Below are positions 1 through 11,786 of a stretch of 64,000 nt of DNA, one piece after another. Source of the DNA: Melastoma dodecandrum (Eukaryota; Streptophyta; Magnoliopsida; Myrtales; Melastomataceae); NCBI GenBank assembly GCA_029817715.1, contig JARUPY010000154.1, forward strand, positions 2,631,501-2,695,500, read 5' to 3'. The notes beneath the pieces were generated by a model, which saw only the letters and a program-made list of their open reading frames with translations, did no database searches and was not told where the DNA came from. Position 1 is the first letter of the stretch. Each line of letters starts with the position of its first letter. A program made the translations under genes and the position numbers.

Positions 1-359
1 CCTCGCATTTTTTCTTTTGTTGGAAGTAAAAACAATATCTTGGTTCCATCCACAACATTTACTATTTTATCCTTTTCTCTCTCTTTTTTTTTTTTATCTT
101 TTTGGGTTCTGTGAATTGGTGGTGCCCAATTAACGAGGACCCAATTGGATGGAATGATCTTATTATGTATGTATGGTGACAGCCACTCTCCCCCATCACC
201 CAAAACCAAACGAATATTCAAAACCACACCAGAATCTTTAATTAATCACAGCCTTGATAAATCAATCAACGTTTGTTTGATCCGGTGATATATATATATA
301 GTTTAAATAGTTGAAAATATTTTATATAAAGTTGGTATCATCTCGGAGGTTTTATTTAT

Positions 360-720
360 GACGTTATTTGATAAATTATCTAAATAAATAATTTTATAAT
401 TTTTAAAATTTATCGATTAACAAAAAGTAAAATTGGTCCTACAAGTACGGAATTTATGTCGGCAATTCCGTATGCTCAGTTTACTATTCTTTCGTACTCA
501 CGCGATAGGTCGGAGCAGACAAACAAAAAACTTGATGGGAGAGAACTTGGTGGAGCAGACGACGAGACCTTGCTTGATTGGAGACAAGGCATTGGCCGAC
601 TTCAATAACGTAATCATTCGACTTTTTTAATAATAAAGTCGGCTTTTTACCACGTCGATTTTATTGAGTTAATCGAAGAATTTTAAAAATTATAAAATAA
701 AATAATTTTCTAATGACGTC
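360..720. repeat. MITE-like inverted-repeat element
   Basis: Two AT-rich arms of about 55 bases face each other, at about 360-421 and 667-720. Both start with GACGT and end with the motif TCGATTAAC when read inward, and the shared core TATAATTTTTAAAATT is identical. The arms enclose about 245 bases with no coding potential. The structure fits a small non-autonomous DNA transposon ending about 70 bases before the PB1 gene start. I saw no convincing target-site duplication, so the ends are approximate. Confidence 0.45.
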
Positions 721-789
721 GTCCTTAGAGAACAAAATACATCGATCTCGTAGTTTAAACCCCGTTCCGGCCCATGATATTATATCTCC

Positions 790-1564
790 ATGGCCACCGC
801 CGCATTCCTCTTTAAATTACCGAGCTGGAACCGGGAGAGAATTAAAATGGAACCCCGAGGTTTACAAAACATGGCCATCCATGCCGCGGGCGACAGTGAT
901 GAGCCCCGGTCCACCATCAAGTTCCTCTGCAGCTACGGTGGGAGGATCCTCCCTCGTAAACCCTACGGGAAGCTTTGTTACTCCGGAGGTTTCACCAGGA
1001 TCCTTTCCGTCCATCCCTCCATTTCCTACCCTGGTTCGTACTTGCACCCGTTCCCTGGTCACGTCGACCTCACCCGAAGAGCCGTGGCTCGATCTGAATC
1101 CGTTATTTTTTCTTTTTTTCCCCTATAGCAGAGCTGATGGCGAGGCTTGCGGAGTTTTGCGGCTTCTCCGTGGTGCTGAGGTGCCAGTTGCCGAGCTGCG
1201 ACCTAGAAACCCTCGTCACGATCAAATCCGATGAGGATTTGGCTAATTTGGTGGAGGAGTACCGGAAGGAGTCACCTCGCTGGCCTCAGAAGATAAAAGC
1301 AGTGCTGTCAACCACGGCAGGGTCGCCGAAGGTCTTGCCACCGCCGTCGTCGTCGTCAACCCCCCGTCGAGCGCGGATTCCTCTGGCTGCAACTCCCCGA
1401 TGCACGAAGCCAGCGAGGGCAACTGTGGGCAGAACCGACCGGCATCGCCGGCGGTAGGGAGATCGTTGTTACCCATGCAACGTGGAGCCCGGGGTATAAG
1501 CCCAATGGGGAATCCCATTTGGGCCCAACAACAGTTTTGGACCGTCCCGAGGTTCTTGCCCTAA
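790..1564 (+). CDS. PB1-domain protein, apparent 1-base frameshift
   Basis: PB1 domains are ubiquitin-like protein-interaction modules; this plant family has one near the N-terminus. Exon 1 (790-1033) carries the start of the domain (IKFLCSYGGRILPR), and exon 2 (from 1132) the rest (ELMARLAEFCGF, then IKSDEDLANLVEEY). The domain is split by a short intron ending in tandem acceptors TAGCAG. After SPKVLPPPSSSS the frame breaks at the C6 run near 1361-1366. Read straight through, the protein ends at 1457 with an arginine-rich tail. In the neighbouring frame a serine/proline-rich, low-complexity tail (SSADSSGCNSPMHEAS) runs on to a stop at 1562-1564, which looks like the real C-terminus. The cause may be an assembly error, a polymorphism or a real mutation. 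Identity as a PB1 protein is secure; the exact function is unknown. Confidence 0.75.
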
Positions 1565-3904
1565 AATGAATCATTCCCTTCCACAAACCAGTAAAAATAG
1601 TAACACGTGACGACGCGTTAAGAGATGATGATGATGGGGGGGGCCATGCCATGTTAATTAAAAGATCATAGTTCGCCTTTTTCTTCTCTCTCTCTCTCTC
1701 TCCCGTGACCGTCTTCTTTTGATCATGTTGTGCGCTTTTGGTAACAGCTGATTGATTCCCTTGTCTATCCATTCGTTCCTCTGTGTCATCAGCACCGGCG
1801 CCGATGGTGGCACGTGTGAGTAATCGGTGTTCTCTTTTCTTTTCTCGTTCTAGGCTTTGTTTGGCTTTCGCAAGAAGAAATTCTTGGCCAAAATCGAAAT
1901 AAAAACAAAAGTTGGTGACAAAATTATATAACAAACTAAGTTTCTCACAAAACAGAAAATTAACTCAAAGTTGAGACAATAATCGTATATTTTACCTTTT
2001 TTTTATTCATAAGGACGTGCCATAATTTTTCTGCGGGAACACGTTTGGTTGGGACATCCCGGCACTGATTTGTTAGTCGGCAAAGTTTGATGTGGAGACA
2101 ATTTTACCTTTTTCTTTTCATCGTCTAATTCATGTACTCAGTACAACCACATAGGGCGACCCAGCAACCTACGACAGGAGACGTGATGTTCTTTTCCTTT
2201 TCTTTTTTCCCGGTGGCGGTAAGGAACTAAGAACATACATACATATGTGGTTTAACTTTAAGTGACGGTGGTCCACTCATTCACCTTTTTCTTTTTCTCT
2301 CGGGTGCGGGTGGGTGGGGGTCACAGGAGGATTTTGAGGAGGAATGTCATTCACTTCAAACAGCACCAAGTTGCGTTACAGGTGCTCCCTCTTTGTCAGA
2401 AGGACCATCTCATCTCATTGCTTTTGCATGCAAATCATACAGTCAGTCGCCCCCCCCCCCCCCCCAACCCAACCCACTTTTGCTTTCGAAAGCAAAACGC
2501 TGGGGGGACAGAGGTTAAAAAAGAAAATGTGGAGAGATGGAGGGAGGGAGATATTCATTCGTCTGTAGAGATTTTTACAGCATCGAATATCAGAAAAAGA
2601 GGTTGAAAAGGAGTGTTAGGGGGATGGGAGACCGAGCCCCCCCCCCCCCTACTCCTTCAAAGGCAGGAAAGGGAGGAGCTTTTTGTTGAAGGGTCAACCT
2701 CGGTGATCAATTGGGGTCGGTGTAATTACCAACAACGCCCATCATTGGTCTTCTGCAAGTTAATGGGGGACAAAGTTTTTCACGCAACAACAGCAACTAA
2801 TGCCCCTCCCATTCCTTTTCACTTTCTGTTGCCATACACACAGTTCATTACCCTCCTCCCTCCTCCTCCTCCTCCTCTTCCTCCTGTCTGTCTCCATGGA
2901 ATTCACAGTTCATGATCGCTTATCTTCTTTTCTGAATGCTTGCACGTGTAAACTTAGGGGGGACACGAACTATGCCATGATTCCATGTCGCTGCACGGGA
3001 TGCCAAAAGAGTTTGATTCATTACGGTTGTTGCGCATAAATCACGGCGTAAGCTAAGTGTTGTAGGTTTAGAAATACTGCCTATGCATTCGACCATGTGC
3101 ATTTTGTCTTGATTGATCAACATCAAGAAGATATTGCTGTCTGGTCGTAATTATGGTTCTTTTATCTCTCGCTTCACTTTTTATTTAATCCCATGAGGGT
3201 GAAAATAAAATAACAAGAAAAGGCCCGAAAGTTGGGGACAAAAAAAAAACAATCTCGCCATGATGAAATCCTCCTAATGACCATGATTATGCCATAATTG
3301 AAACAGGATCATTGCTTAATTCTTCCTCAAAGGTCCTTGCAAAATCGGAATCTTTCTTTATTATTAAATATTTAACCCACGAAGATTACCTTCCTTGGGG
3401 TAAGACTCCCTCCCGTCCCTCCCTCCCTCCTTTAGCTGGGAATTTAGTGAAAGGTCAAGTTGGGTGGCAAGTTTCTGATGCAATAAGTTTTACCAGCTTC
3501 ATTGTCCCCCTTTGCTACAGAGCAGTCGTATGGTTTGTCATTATATTCTAGAATTTCGTCAGATGAAACTAGGTTTTTGGGGTCGTGGGGAATTGTAAAA
3601 GAGACGCAGGTGGAAGGAGAAAAGATGAAAATATTTTACGAAATAAGATATTTGAGGGAACATTTTTTTATTTTTCTTCAAACTCAGGGGGGGTGTTTGT
3701 TACTTTTTGATTTGTGGACCAACGCGGTAAAAGATCTGAACCCAACAACCAAATTTCTGAACAGTGAAAGGGGAATAAGATTAGATTGTCAAAAAAATAA
3801 AATAAGAGTTGTTTGTGTTTTTTTCTTGTGCCGGCTCTGTTGAGGGGGTTATGTATGTTCGTTCGTTGGGTGGAGGAGAGGGAGAGGGTAGTAGTCAATA
3901 TAAT
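1565..3904. other. Intergenic, no gene recognised
   Basis: This stretch holds simple repeats only: a CT run near 1684-1702, C-runs near 2451-2465 and 2639-2650, and a CTC/TCC tract near 2857-2885. Several short open frames exist, but none resembles a known protein or shows plausible splicing. The final few hundred bases are probably promoter and leader of the downstream dehydrogenase gene. Confidence 0.5.
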
Positions 3905-4004
3905 AATGGACTACGAGAATAACGTAATAACTCCCCTGTATTCGAGCGGGCTTCCCCTGGCCAAGTTTCTCTCCTGGGGTGGTGGGTTTTTTAGCTTCGA
4001 CTCC

Positions 4005-6355
4005 ATGAAGGAAACTTTCCGCTACTTGGCTGGGACTGCAGGCCCCAGCGGATACGGCTCCAATTCCACAGCCGACCTGGTCACCGACGACTCCTGTCGT
4101 TTTGACACTTCCCAGCTCACTGCCATCGTCACCGGTACGGTTTTCCGATATCCCCCTCTTGAGACATTCTCCTTCAAGTGGCTTCTGTCTGATCCTTCCA
4201 CATTTCATCCACCGTAGAGTCGGAAGTTGTAAAAAATTGTTCCGCTTCGTCTGCTTTCTTAACTCTTGGAGAGTGGACGGATGTTGTAGTTAACTAACTC
4301 TTCTCTGCTTGCTCTCGAGCTGAGTTTACGACTTAAAGAACCCGGAAATCTGCTAACTACTTTCGCATAAAGATGAGCTGATGGTTGCCTTCTACCAGTG
4401 TCAGCTTCCTTCCCCTCTTGTTTTTTGTGGTCTAAAAATTGCGTAGGACATATATGGATTCTAGGGTTCATCGTTCTTATAGGAGGAAGGGATATTTTAG
4501 GTGGTGGAGAGGATAATGGTTTTCTGTCTGGTCTGTTTTCAAGTGGTGCTCTGTGTTTACTGTTGAGCATGAGTCTCTCTGCCTTTTGGAGTATCTTGGA
4601 ACGCTCCGCTCGCTCGCGGCTATTCTTACTCTTAATGTTCTAGTCAATCCCCCACTACGTCTTACTTATTCTCAATTTATTCCCTGGGAAGGATTTAGGT
4701 TCAACGTCAGGGATTGGAGCAGAGACAGCGAGGGTGTTAGCAAAGAAAGGGATCAGAGTCGTGATCCCGGCAAGAAACCTGGGGAAAGCTTTCAAGGTTA
4801 GGGAGAGGATAATGGAGGAATCCCCCAACGCCAGTGTCATAATCTTGGAGATAGACATGAGCTCCTTTGCATCCATCAGGAGATTCTGCTCCGAATTCTT
4901 GTCTCTTGGGCTGCCGCTCAACATCCTCGTGTGAGTATCGTACCTCAGTGTTACCGTGTTGCTTTTGCATTGCTGCATCTTGTATTTAAATTCGGGGGGT
5001 CCCCTGCTGCCAGTAACAATGCAGGGATTTTTTCTCAAGATCTGGAATTCTCGGAAGAGAAGATCGAGATGACGTTCGCGATCAATTATTTGGGTAAGCG
5101 GCATTGTCTAATTAGTCTAAGACCGTGGTCTGGTCTGGTCTGCTCATAGTGAGTGATGAAGAGAAAGAAAATGATGGTGGTGGTGGTGGTGGTGGCAGGG
5201 CATTACCTTTTGACAGATCTGCTGTTGGACAAGATGGTGGAAACTGCAACGACTTCAAGGGTGGAAGGAAGGATAGTAAGCGTTTCTTCGGTCATTCATG
5301 GATGGGTGAAGAGGGATTCCTTCTGCTTCAAAGACATGCTCCACCCAAAAAGGTCTTTCTAATAAGGAATCAAAGCATTTGGTGGTTGTTTCTGTTAAAG
5401 TTTTTCCAGGACAATCCGGCAAATAGCATATAACAGTCACATTTGAATATCTATCGATGTTGGAACCAACCCACCATAACTCTAGCTTGGTTGGTGCGCA
5501 GGTACAACGGGACAAGGGCATATGCACAGTCGAAATTGGCCAACATCTTGCACGTCAGAGAAATAGCCCGCCAACTGAAGGTGGTCAGGAGAGCCGGCTC
5601 CTACGAGTTCTCTTTAAATCCTCTTTCTTGTTGAATTGACAAAATCTTGTTCAAACACAGATGAGGAACGCCAGAGTTACCATCAACGCAGTTCATCCAG
5701 GAATCGTCAAAACTGGGATTATCCGAGCTCACAACAGCCTACTCACAGGTTAGGAGGCGACAAATAGCCAGCTTCGGCATCTAAAAGAAATCTACGATCC
5801 TTCCAAAAAATAAGTGTCCATTCAATTGGATCCTCGCGTTTTGCAGATTCCATATACTTCTTCGCTTCAAAATTGTTAAAGACAATACAGCAGGTGCAAT
5901 TCCCCCTTCCATTCTTTCGACCCCGGGGTGTTGTTCTCTGTATTTTCTCTTGCCGTTTCACCCCGTTGCTTCATAAGCTTAAAAGTTAAAAATTCTCTAT
6001 CCATGTCATGTCCTGTCCTTACATGCGTACCCCAAATTTTATCAAGTTTTCCATGTATGACTGTCATAACTAAAATTCTTTTTGTATGACGGTGCATGGC
6101 AGTAAAGGTTTGAATATATTGCAGGGAGCAGCCACTACATGCTACGTTGCTCTAAGCCCACAAATAGAAGGTATCAGCAGCAGATATTTCGCAGACTGTA
6201 ATGAGACAAGTTGCTCAAGCTTGGCGAATAACGAATATGAAGCAGGACGGTTGTGGAGGCAGACAAATGCATTGATCCACGGACCATTAAAACCTCAAAC
6301 AATATATGACAAGGGAATAAACTGCCCCATGACCAAAACGTGCACGTCAAAGTAA
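4005..6355 (+). CDS. Short-chain dehydrogenase/reductase, TIC32/RDH-like
   Basis: NAD(P)-dependent oxidoreductase with a Rossmann fold; the substrate is not predictable. Exons read as 4005-4134, 4699-4930, 5014-5093, 5199-5352, 5502-5580, 5661-5748, 5847-5893 and 6125-6355, giving about 346 residues. Visible motifs are the cofactor loop TGSTSGIG spanning exons 1-2, the structural VNNAG spanning exons 2-3, the serine strand VSVSSVIHGW, the catalytic YAQSK (Tyr-x3-Lys) in exon 5, and VHPGIVKTGI. The N-terminus MKETFRYLAGTAGPSGYGS is typical of a plant SDR subgroup related to TIC32 and retinol-dehydrogenase-like enzymes. An in-frame ATG at 3906 would add 33 residues; I prefer 4005 because the family similarity begins there. 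All key residues are present and the gene looks functional. It converges with SPC25, leaving about 650 bases between the two. Confidence 0.9.
5174..5196 (+). repeat. (GGT)n microsatellite at a splice acceptor
   Basis: A GGT-repeat tract fills the last bases of intron 3 of the dehydrogenase gene and runs straight into the CAG acceptor at 5196-5198. The usual pyrimidine tract is therefore missing there. The frame across the junction (TTG G / GG CAT TAC) shows that this acceptor is the one used. Confidence 0.8.
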
Positions 6356-7003
6356 ATGAGCTATTGTACAAGAAAATAATGAGGCAATCATGACAAATGT
6401 CCCACAAGTTTTCAAATACTGTTGTCAAGCTTTCGAATAGAAATTTTCAATAATAATCAGCAATCAATATCTACATAAGTAATCAAATGATTTAACTACA
6501 GTTTATATTAAGCACTTTCCACATTGGCTGAAACTACTTTGCTAACAAATATGCATCATTTCGTCTCTGTAACGGTTTATTTACGTATTCATGTTTACAA
6601 ACAGAACAGAACTTTAAAACTATTTAGCCATCTAAGCTTGACACTGACAAAGCATAAGTCAGCAAATAATTAAATGATAGAATTCAGCCATCGACCAGAA
6701 GAAAGTAATGATATTTAACTACAAATTACTCATGATATTTTTACATGATATACAGATCAACAGGTCAATGTTAAACATAGCAAGCCAGAAAAAAGGCACA
6801 TAAACAGGGAGTGAAGGAAATATTTACCCCTGGGAAATGATGTCTCTGTAACAATTTTAATAAAAAACAATCTCAAGGGTGAAGAGAAACAACCTTGGAT
6901 CCCCAAACAAATCCCGAGCCTAACCACAACAGATGATCCGGTTAGGAAAAAGTGGGCAAGCAATTGGCATCCCCCTCAAGCAAGATGGTATCCTTCAACA
7001 TTG

Positions 7004-9271
7004 TCACTTCCTAGACTACAGGGAAACCAAAGCAAATAGTGAGTCTAACGGTGATTAAGCATGTAAAAAAGCACTCAAAAGCTTTTTCGCCAAATGTGGA
7101 AGTATGAGAATTAGAAAGGAAGTAATGACCTGACTAACTGGACTATTCTGAAGTTGCACAACCACAAATAAACACAAACCCAAATGAGATGCAAAACAAG
7201 GCTTACTGCATTTCGTGAAGATCGACGAAGAGATGAGGCTGATCCAGGAGATGAGGATGGAAATGCAACACCTCCACCTTTACCGTAGTTCACTTTATTA
7301 GCGTTTCTGTGAAGATCATCATCACATTTGTCCAGTTCTTTTCTCCTAGATGAAGACCCAGTCTTTACTGTTGAAAACGAGGAGCATGGAGCAGAAACAG
7401 AGATGAAAGACGACTCCTGAGGCAGAGAATGCACTCCAGAAGAAATCCCTGTTACCAATATGGAGAAGATAACCACATTTTATTAACTTGATACATGAGT
7501 AATGAGGTGATATGCCTGTTCCGGAGGCTGTAAAAATGTCCAACTTAGGAAATTCATAACAAATAAATAAGATATTCCAGGGGTCTGCCAAAAACATGTA
7601 TATTTCAAATGAAATTGTAGGAACATAACATACTCTCTGCTTCGGCTTCTTGAAATTTGGCTCTCATTGCTCTTACAAACTTATACAAGTCATTGCTTCG
7701 ATTCAGCTCGTCAACCATATCCACCATGCCGCTTACTGGTAGGTCACACTTCAACACTAAGCACAACATAAAACAGCGAAGTGCGACTAAGCAATTCTGC
7801 AATACGATTTTTCCATAGAATAAGAATATGCCATCATGCGAGTCTTACCAGAATATATACCATTTGTGTGACAAATGGTGAAGGAGAAGAAGTCCTCGGG
7901 ACTTCTCTTGTTGATATTGTTGAACGAGAACCTCACACCTGCATCATTTAAGAAACAAAACTGGTAGTTAGGAAAAGATCTTCGAAGAAAGAGCAATTCT
8001 AGTTTAGAATCAGTCAGAATACCACTTCCTCCTTCAATCTGCAAACCCAGAACCTTGTTGTACCAAGCAATGGCCTCTTGAATTTCCACTTTTCTCTCAC
8101 TGCTTTCTTTATTTGCTTTCTCCCGCACAGAAAGATCTACACGGTAGAGATTCAGAGAAGGAAAGATTTTAGGGTGAGCCACAAAAATCTGATTTGAGTG
8201 ACGACGCCGCTCGGAAAACGCTACACAGAATGAATGCAGATACAGGAAAAGGAGCAACTCGACAAAATAAAGGAATTTCGGGTAATAAATATACCCAACA
8301 AATCATCGGATATAATTGAAGCATATCTATCCCTGGCGGCCTTCTGTTCAAGCACATTCCTGTTTAGTTTCTCCAGCCGAGATTTTGCAGCAGATATGGC
8401 ATCCCCCAGTTTCGCTATCCTGGCCTCCTTACGCGTTTTGACTATGCAAAGTGCACGGTAACCCAAATTAAGAATGAATTCAACTGAAAAAAATGCATCT
8501 CCCACCAACTAAAACCTAAACACATAAAATTTGGGGGAGGAAATGGGCTGCATCCACTAATCAGATGATGAAATTTGCAACATTAGCACAATGAACTCCG
8601 ACACCAGAAGAAATGACTTGATGCATGTTGCAAAGACACAACCGCAAAAGTTAGCCACACGTCACAGTTATTGCAATCAACACATGAAGATCGACAGGGC
8701 AACTTAACAGCACCGTCACAATCACTTACTCCCCATAGTATTAAACGAGAAAATTCAGCAATATATGCACGTACCCGATCATTGCAATCTATTAGTAACT
8801 TTGCAATAAATCATCCGAAATCGAAATCAAATCCGACCACACATAAAAAATTAGTGCAGTAAGTACAAGAAAATGAAATCAAGAAAACCTGATAGAGCCT
8901 TCGCGAACTCGTCCTCCGCTTCCTTCAAACCGTCCCTCAACTTCGACAGTCTCTCTTGTGATTTATGATCAGGGAAAGAAAACACGAAACCGTAGTCGAG
9001 TCCTCAGTCGCAAAAATCATCGATACGAAACCCAACCGAACAAAATTAAAAACCAGAAGAAGAGCGGTCGAACCGCGGAAGCGAAGTGGATGAGAATACC
9101 TTGATTCTGGACGCCGAGTTGCGCTCTGGCCTTGACGGACTCCATCGATTCAAGGAGGGACGACGCCAGCGATTCTAACCGCCGCTGGTTAGCCGTGATC
9201 TGGCCATCGCAGGACAGACGGAGCGATTCCATCCTCAATCGAACGGATTGTAAATCATCAGCAGCTTCCAT
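7004..9271 (-). CDS. SPC25: Kinetochore protein SPC25 homologue
   Basis: Subunit of the NDC80 complex, which ties kinetochores to spindle microtubules. Eight exons on the minus strand: 9271-9100, 8954-8889, 8441-8295, 8136-8023, 7938-7849, 7756-7634, 7448-7207 and 7015-7004 (last codons S-R-K-stop), giving about 321 residues. The N-terminal half is coiled coil (MEAADDLQSVRLRMESLRL, then ARIAKLGDAISAAKSRLEKL). The C-terminal globular domain shows WYNKVLGLQIEGG, VRFSFNNIN, FSFTICHTNG and NDLYKFVRAMRAKFQ, the pattern of plant SPC25 proteins. A serine-rich plant-type tail follows. An upstream in-frame GTG gives no better start. The gene is head to head with the UAS-UBX gene and probably shares its 820-base promoter region. 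Exon phases agree throughout. Confidence 0.88.
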
Positions 9272-10091
9272 CGCATCGCCTCGCCTTGAGAGAGTGAGAA
9301 GAGAGAGAAAGAGCGGTCTCTTTTGATTTTTGAGATCCCGCGCTTCGATTTGCGCAGGGCGCTCGGCCTCCACGTCCCCTTTTTTCTTTTTGGTTTCTTT
9401 AAATTAAATTAACAAAAGATTAATTATTTTCTTGTAATCATTATTCAAAGAGAAAATAAATATATTGGCATTACTAAAAAGAATTATATTTTATTTATTT
9501 GTTTGATTGGTTAGATTTAGCAATTGATTTGGAATAGGTCGTCGCAAATTTCTTCGTAAAAAAAGGGGTATGTAAGAATTTACTTTTTAGTTTAGAAAAA
9601 ATTACTTAAAAATATTTTTTTTTCTGATTGATTGAAAGTCGCGAATTTTTATCGAATTACGACAGTATTTTAATAATTATTTTTAAATAAAAAGTAAAAC
9701 TGTACAATCCTTTGTAAAGAAGAATTAATTTCCACTTATGAATCATAAGGCTTTCTTTGTCTAGGCCCAAGCCCATCACAAGGCCCGTTCAAATAAAAGG
9801 GCAGCCCAGATGCAAAGCGAAAGCAAAAGCAAAAGCAAACTCGTCCGGGAATCTGCATAATCAAATCTTTGTCTCCAACTGAGTTATATTCTTTCTACCA
9901 ACAAGCGAAAAAAAAGGCATATATTCATTCACCCTTCGAAGTGCAGCATCTTCCCTTTTCCTTTACTAAAGGACAAAAGATAAGTTGGAAATCTAGGAAA
10001 GGTGTGGCTATTTCTTTGTCGGCTTATTACGACATGGGAACATTTAGACATCCCTTCCTGCTCACTGTTCTTCTGCTAAGATTTTCTCACA
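9272..10091. other. Divergent intergenic region
   Basis: AT-rich spacer between the start codons of SPC25 (minus) and the UAS-UBX gene (plus). It must hold both promoters and leaders. No clear TATA pair or further gene is visible. An open frame from 9869 overlaps the UAS-UBX start in another frame and looks like chance. Confidence 0.5.
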
Positions 10092-11434
10092 ATGTCGTCA
10101 ACACCGGGGGATGTGTGCGGAAGGGGGATTGTCCGGCGGGTGACGAGCCTGCCCCGATCCATCTTGTGTGGCCTCTCCTGGGGGACCCGCAGGAGGCCCG
10201 ACCAAGTCCCCTTGACGGCAGACTTCCCCCCAATGATGAACCTGCAAGACCACCAAGGTTATCCCGAGGAATGGGCCTTCCTGACCCACTTTGAGAGGCA
10301 GTATGGATCCGTGCACCCGTTCTTCTACGCGTGCCGGTTGACGGATGCTATCAGGATTGCGGAGTCTGAGAAGAAGTTCTTGTTCGTGTACTTGCACTCT
10401 CCCGAGCACCCTTTCACGCCCGTGTTCTGCAAAGGGACCCTCTGCTCGGAGGTTGTAGTGCAGTTTCTCTATGCTAATTTCGTCAGCTGGGGTGCGCTTG
10501 TGTATACTGGAGAGGGACTGCAGACGGCGGCAACTTTGAAACCTCAGAGCTATCCATTCTGCGCCGTGATGGCTGCTTCGCCTGGTGGTGATACCACGGC
10601 TGTTCTGCAACAGGTTTGGCTTGTGCATATATATTTCAAGTGGTAGTCTCATAGCACCATCTATTATGCGATTAACTAGAATTCCCGGACCGTGATCATA
10701 CTAGATTGAAGGCCCCATATCACCAGCGGAGCTGATCGAGATTCTGCAGAGGACAATAGATGAGCAAGGTATTGCTTTTGGCATCGCAGCGGCAAGAGCC
10801 AAGCAGGAACAGAAGATAAAAGCTGACAGAAAGCTAAGGGAGGAGCAAGATGCAGCTTACATAGACGCACTGCATATAGACGAAGTACAGTCTAGACGTG
10901 TTCTTTCGGCAATCGTCGACTCTATCAATCCTAATGACATAACGAGTTATGTTATCCTTTCAACAGGAAAAGGAGAGAAATAGGCCTCCAGGAACGACAA
11001 ATCATCATGCAGGTGGAGACGTGTCGAGGAAGAACCCATCATCGAAGCAAACTGCCAAACCAAACAAGGATCCTGCCGTGCCCATGGAGGATCAGAAGCT
11101 TACCCAGGTCGATAAATCCTTGATTTCTTGTTCTAAAAGCGACAGATGTATCTGTCGCAAGGGTCAGACTAATTTTGTATTCCTTGTTCCTTTGTGTAAA
11201 CGGCAGATACTCTTTCGTTTCCCAAACGGCGAAAGAAGGGAGCGGAGCTTCCAGTGCACAGAGAAGATTCAATCGTTGTATAAGTACGTTGACTCGTTGG
11301 GAATCCACACCATCTCCAACTACAGATTGGTGTCAACCTTTCCAAGGAAAGTGTACGGTGCAGATACCATGGGAATGAACTTGAAAGATGCTGGCCTGTA
11401 TCCAAGAGCAACCCTCTTCCTCGAGCCTTTCTGA
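10092..11434 (+). CDS. Plant UBX protein, UAS + UBX domains (PUX10-like)
   Basis: UBX proteins are adaptors of the AAA-ATPase CDC48/p97 in ubiquitin-dependent protein extraction and lipid-droplet turnover. Four exons: 10092-10613, 10705-10884, 10967-11107 and 11207-11434, giving about 356 residues. Residues 55-210 form a thioredoxin-like UAS domain (WAFLTHFERQYGSVHPFFYA, FVYLHSPEHPFTPVFCKGTL, NFVSWGAL). A charged helix follows (KLREEQDAAYIDAL). A C-terminal UBX domain starts at ILFRFPNGERRERSF and contains STFPRKVYG, the FPR-type loop that binds CDC48, and ends LFLEPF. The N-terminal UBA domain and hydrophobic hairpin of classical PUX10/FAF2 are missing, so this is a shorter paralogue class. 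The last intron keeps the frame open if retained. Confidence 0.88.
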
Positions 11435-11786
11435 TCTCATTCCATCCTGCACAATTTACTAGCGAGCCGTAAGCAATCCGACAATGTCTTCCTCACTGTG
11501 ATGCAAGTTATGTAGAAGCTTATCTAATAGACAACATAGTCTCGTCTTCACATGTTTCACGTTTCTGGGGCTTGAGGTGAACCACGAAAAAAAAGGACAA
11601 ATCCCAAAGAACATGTGAGCAAGACTATCAAAATAACATCAGCGACAGAAACGAAATGTCATAATCCAAGTCCCGTCGGCCGGCTGCTGGTAGGGCGATT
11701 GTTTTGTCTCATACGTCGGCTTCACGTGTATTTATATGGACATACGGTCTGCCATTTCCCGTGCAATCTAATCAATCCTCCTGGAT

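Noticed and set aside
2613..2915. Pro-rich open frame in simple-repeat DNA
   Set aside because: It arises from C-runs and CTC repeats, with no splice or family support.
5125..5433. Alternative frame over dehydrogenase intron 3 and exon 4
   Set aside because: Only the frame giving GHYLLTDLLLDKMV fits the SDR fold.
9869..10294. Open frame overlapping the start of the UAS-UBX gene
   Set aside because: It is in another frame, has no family resemblance, and the UAS-UBX frame is clearly the coding one.
10098..10652. 184-codon open frame on the minus strand opposite the UAS domain exon
   Set aside because: It mirrors the real exon and shows no protein-family features.
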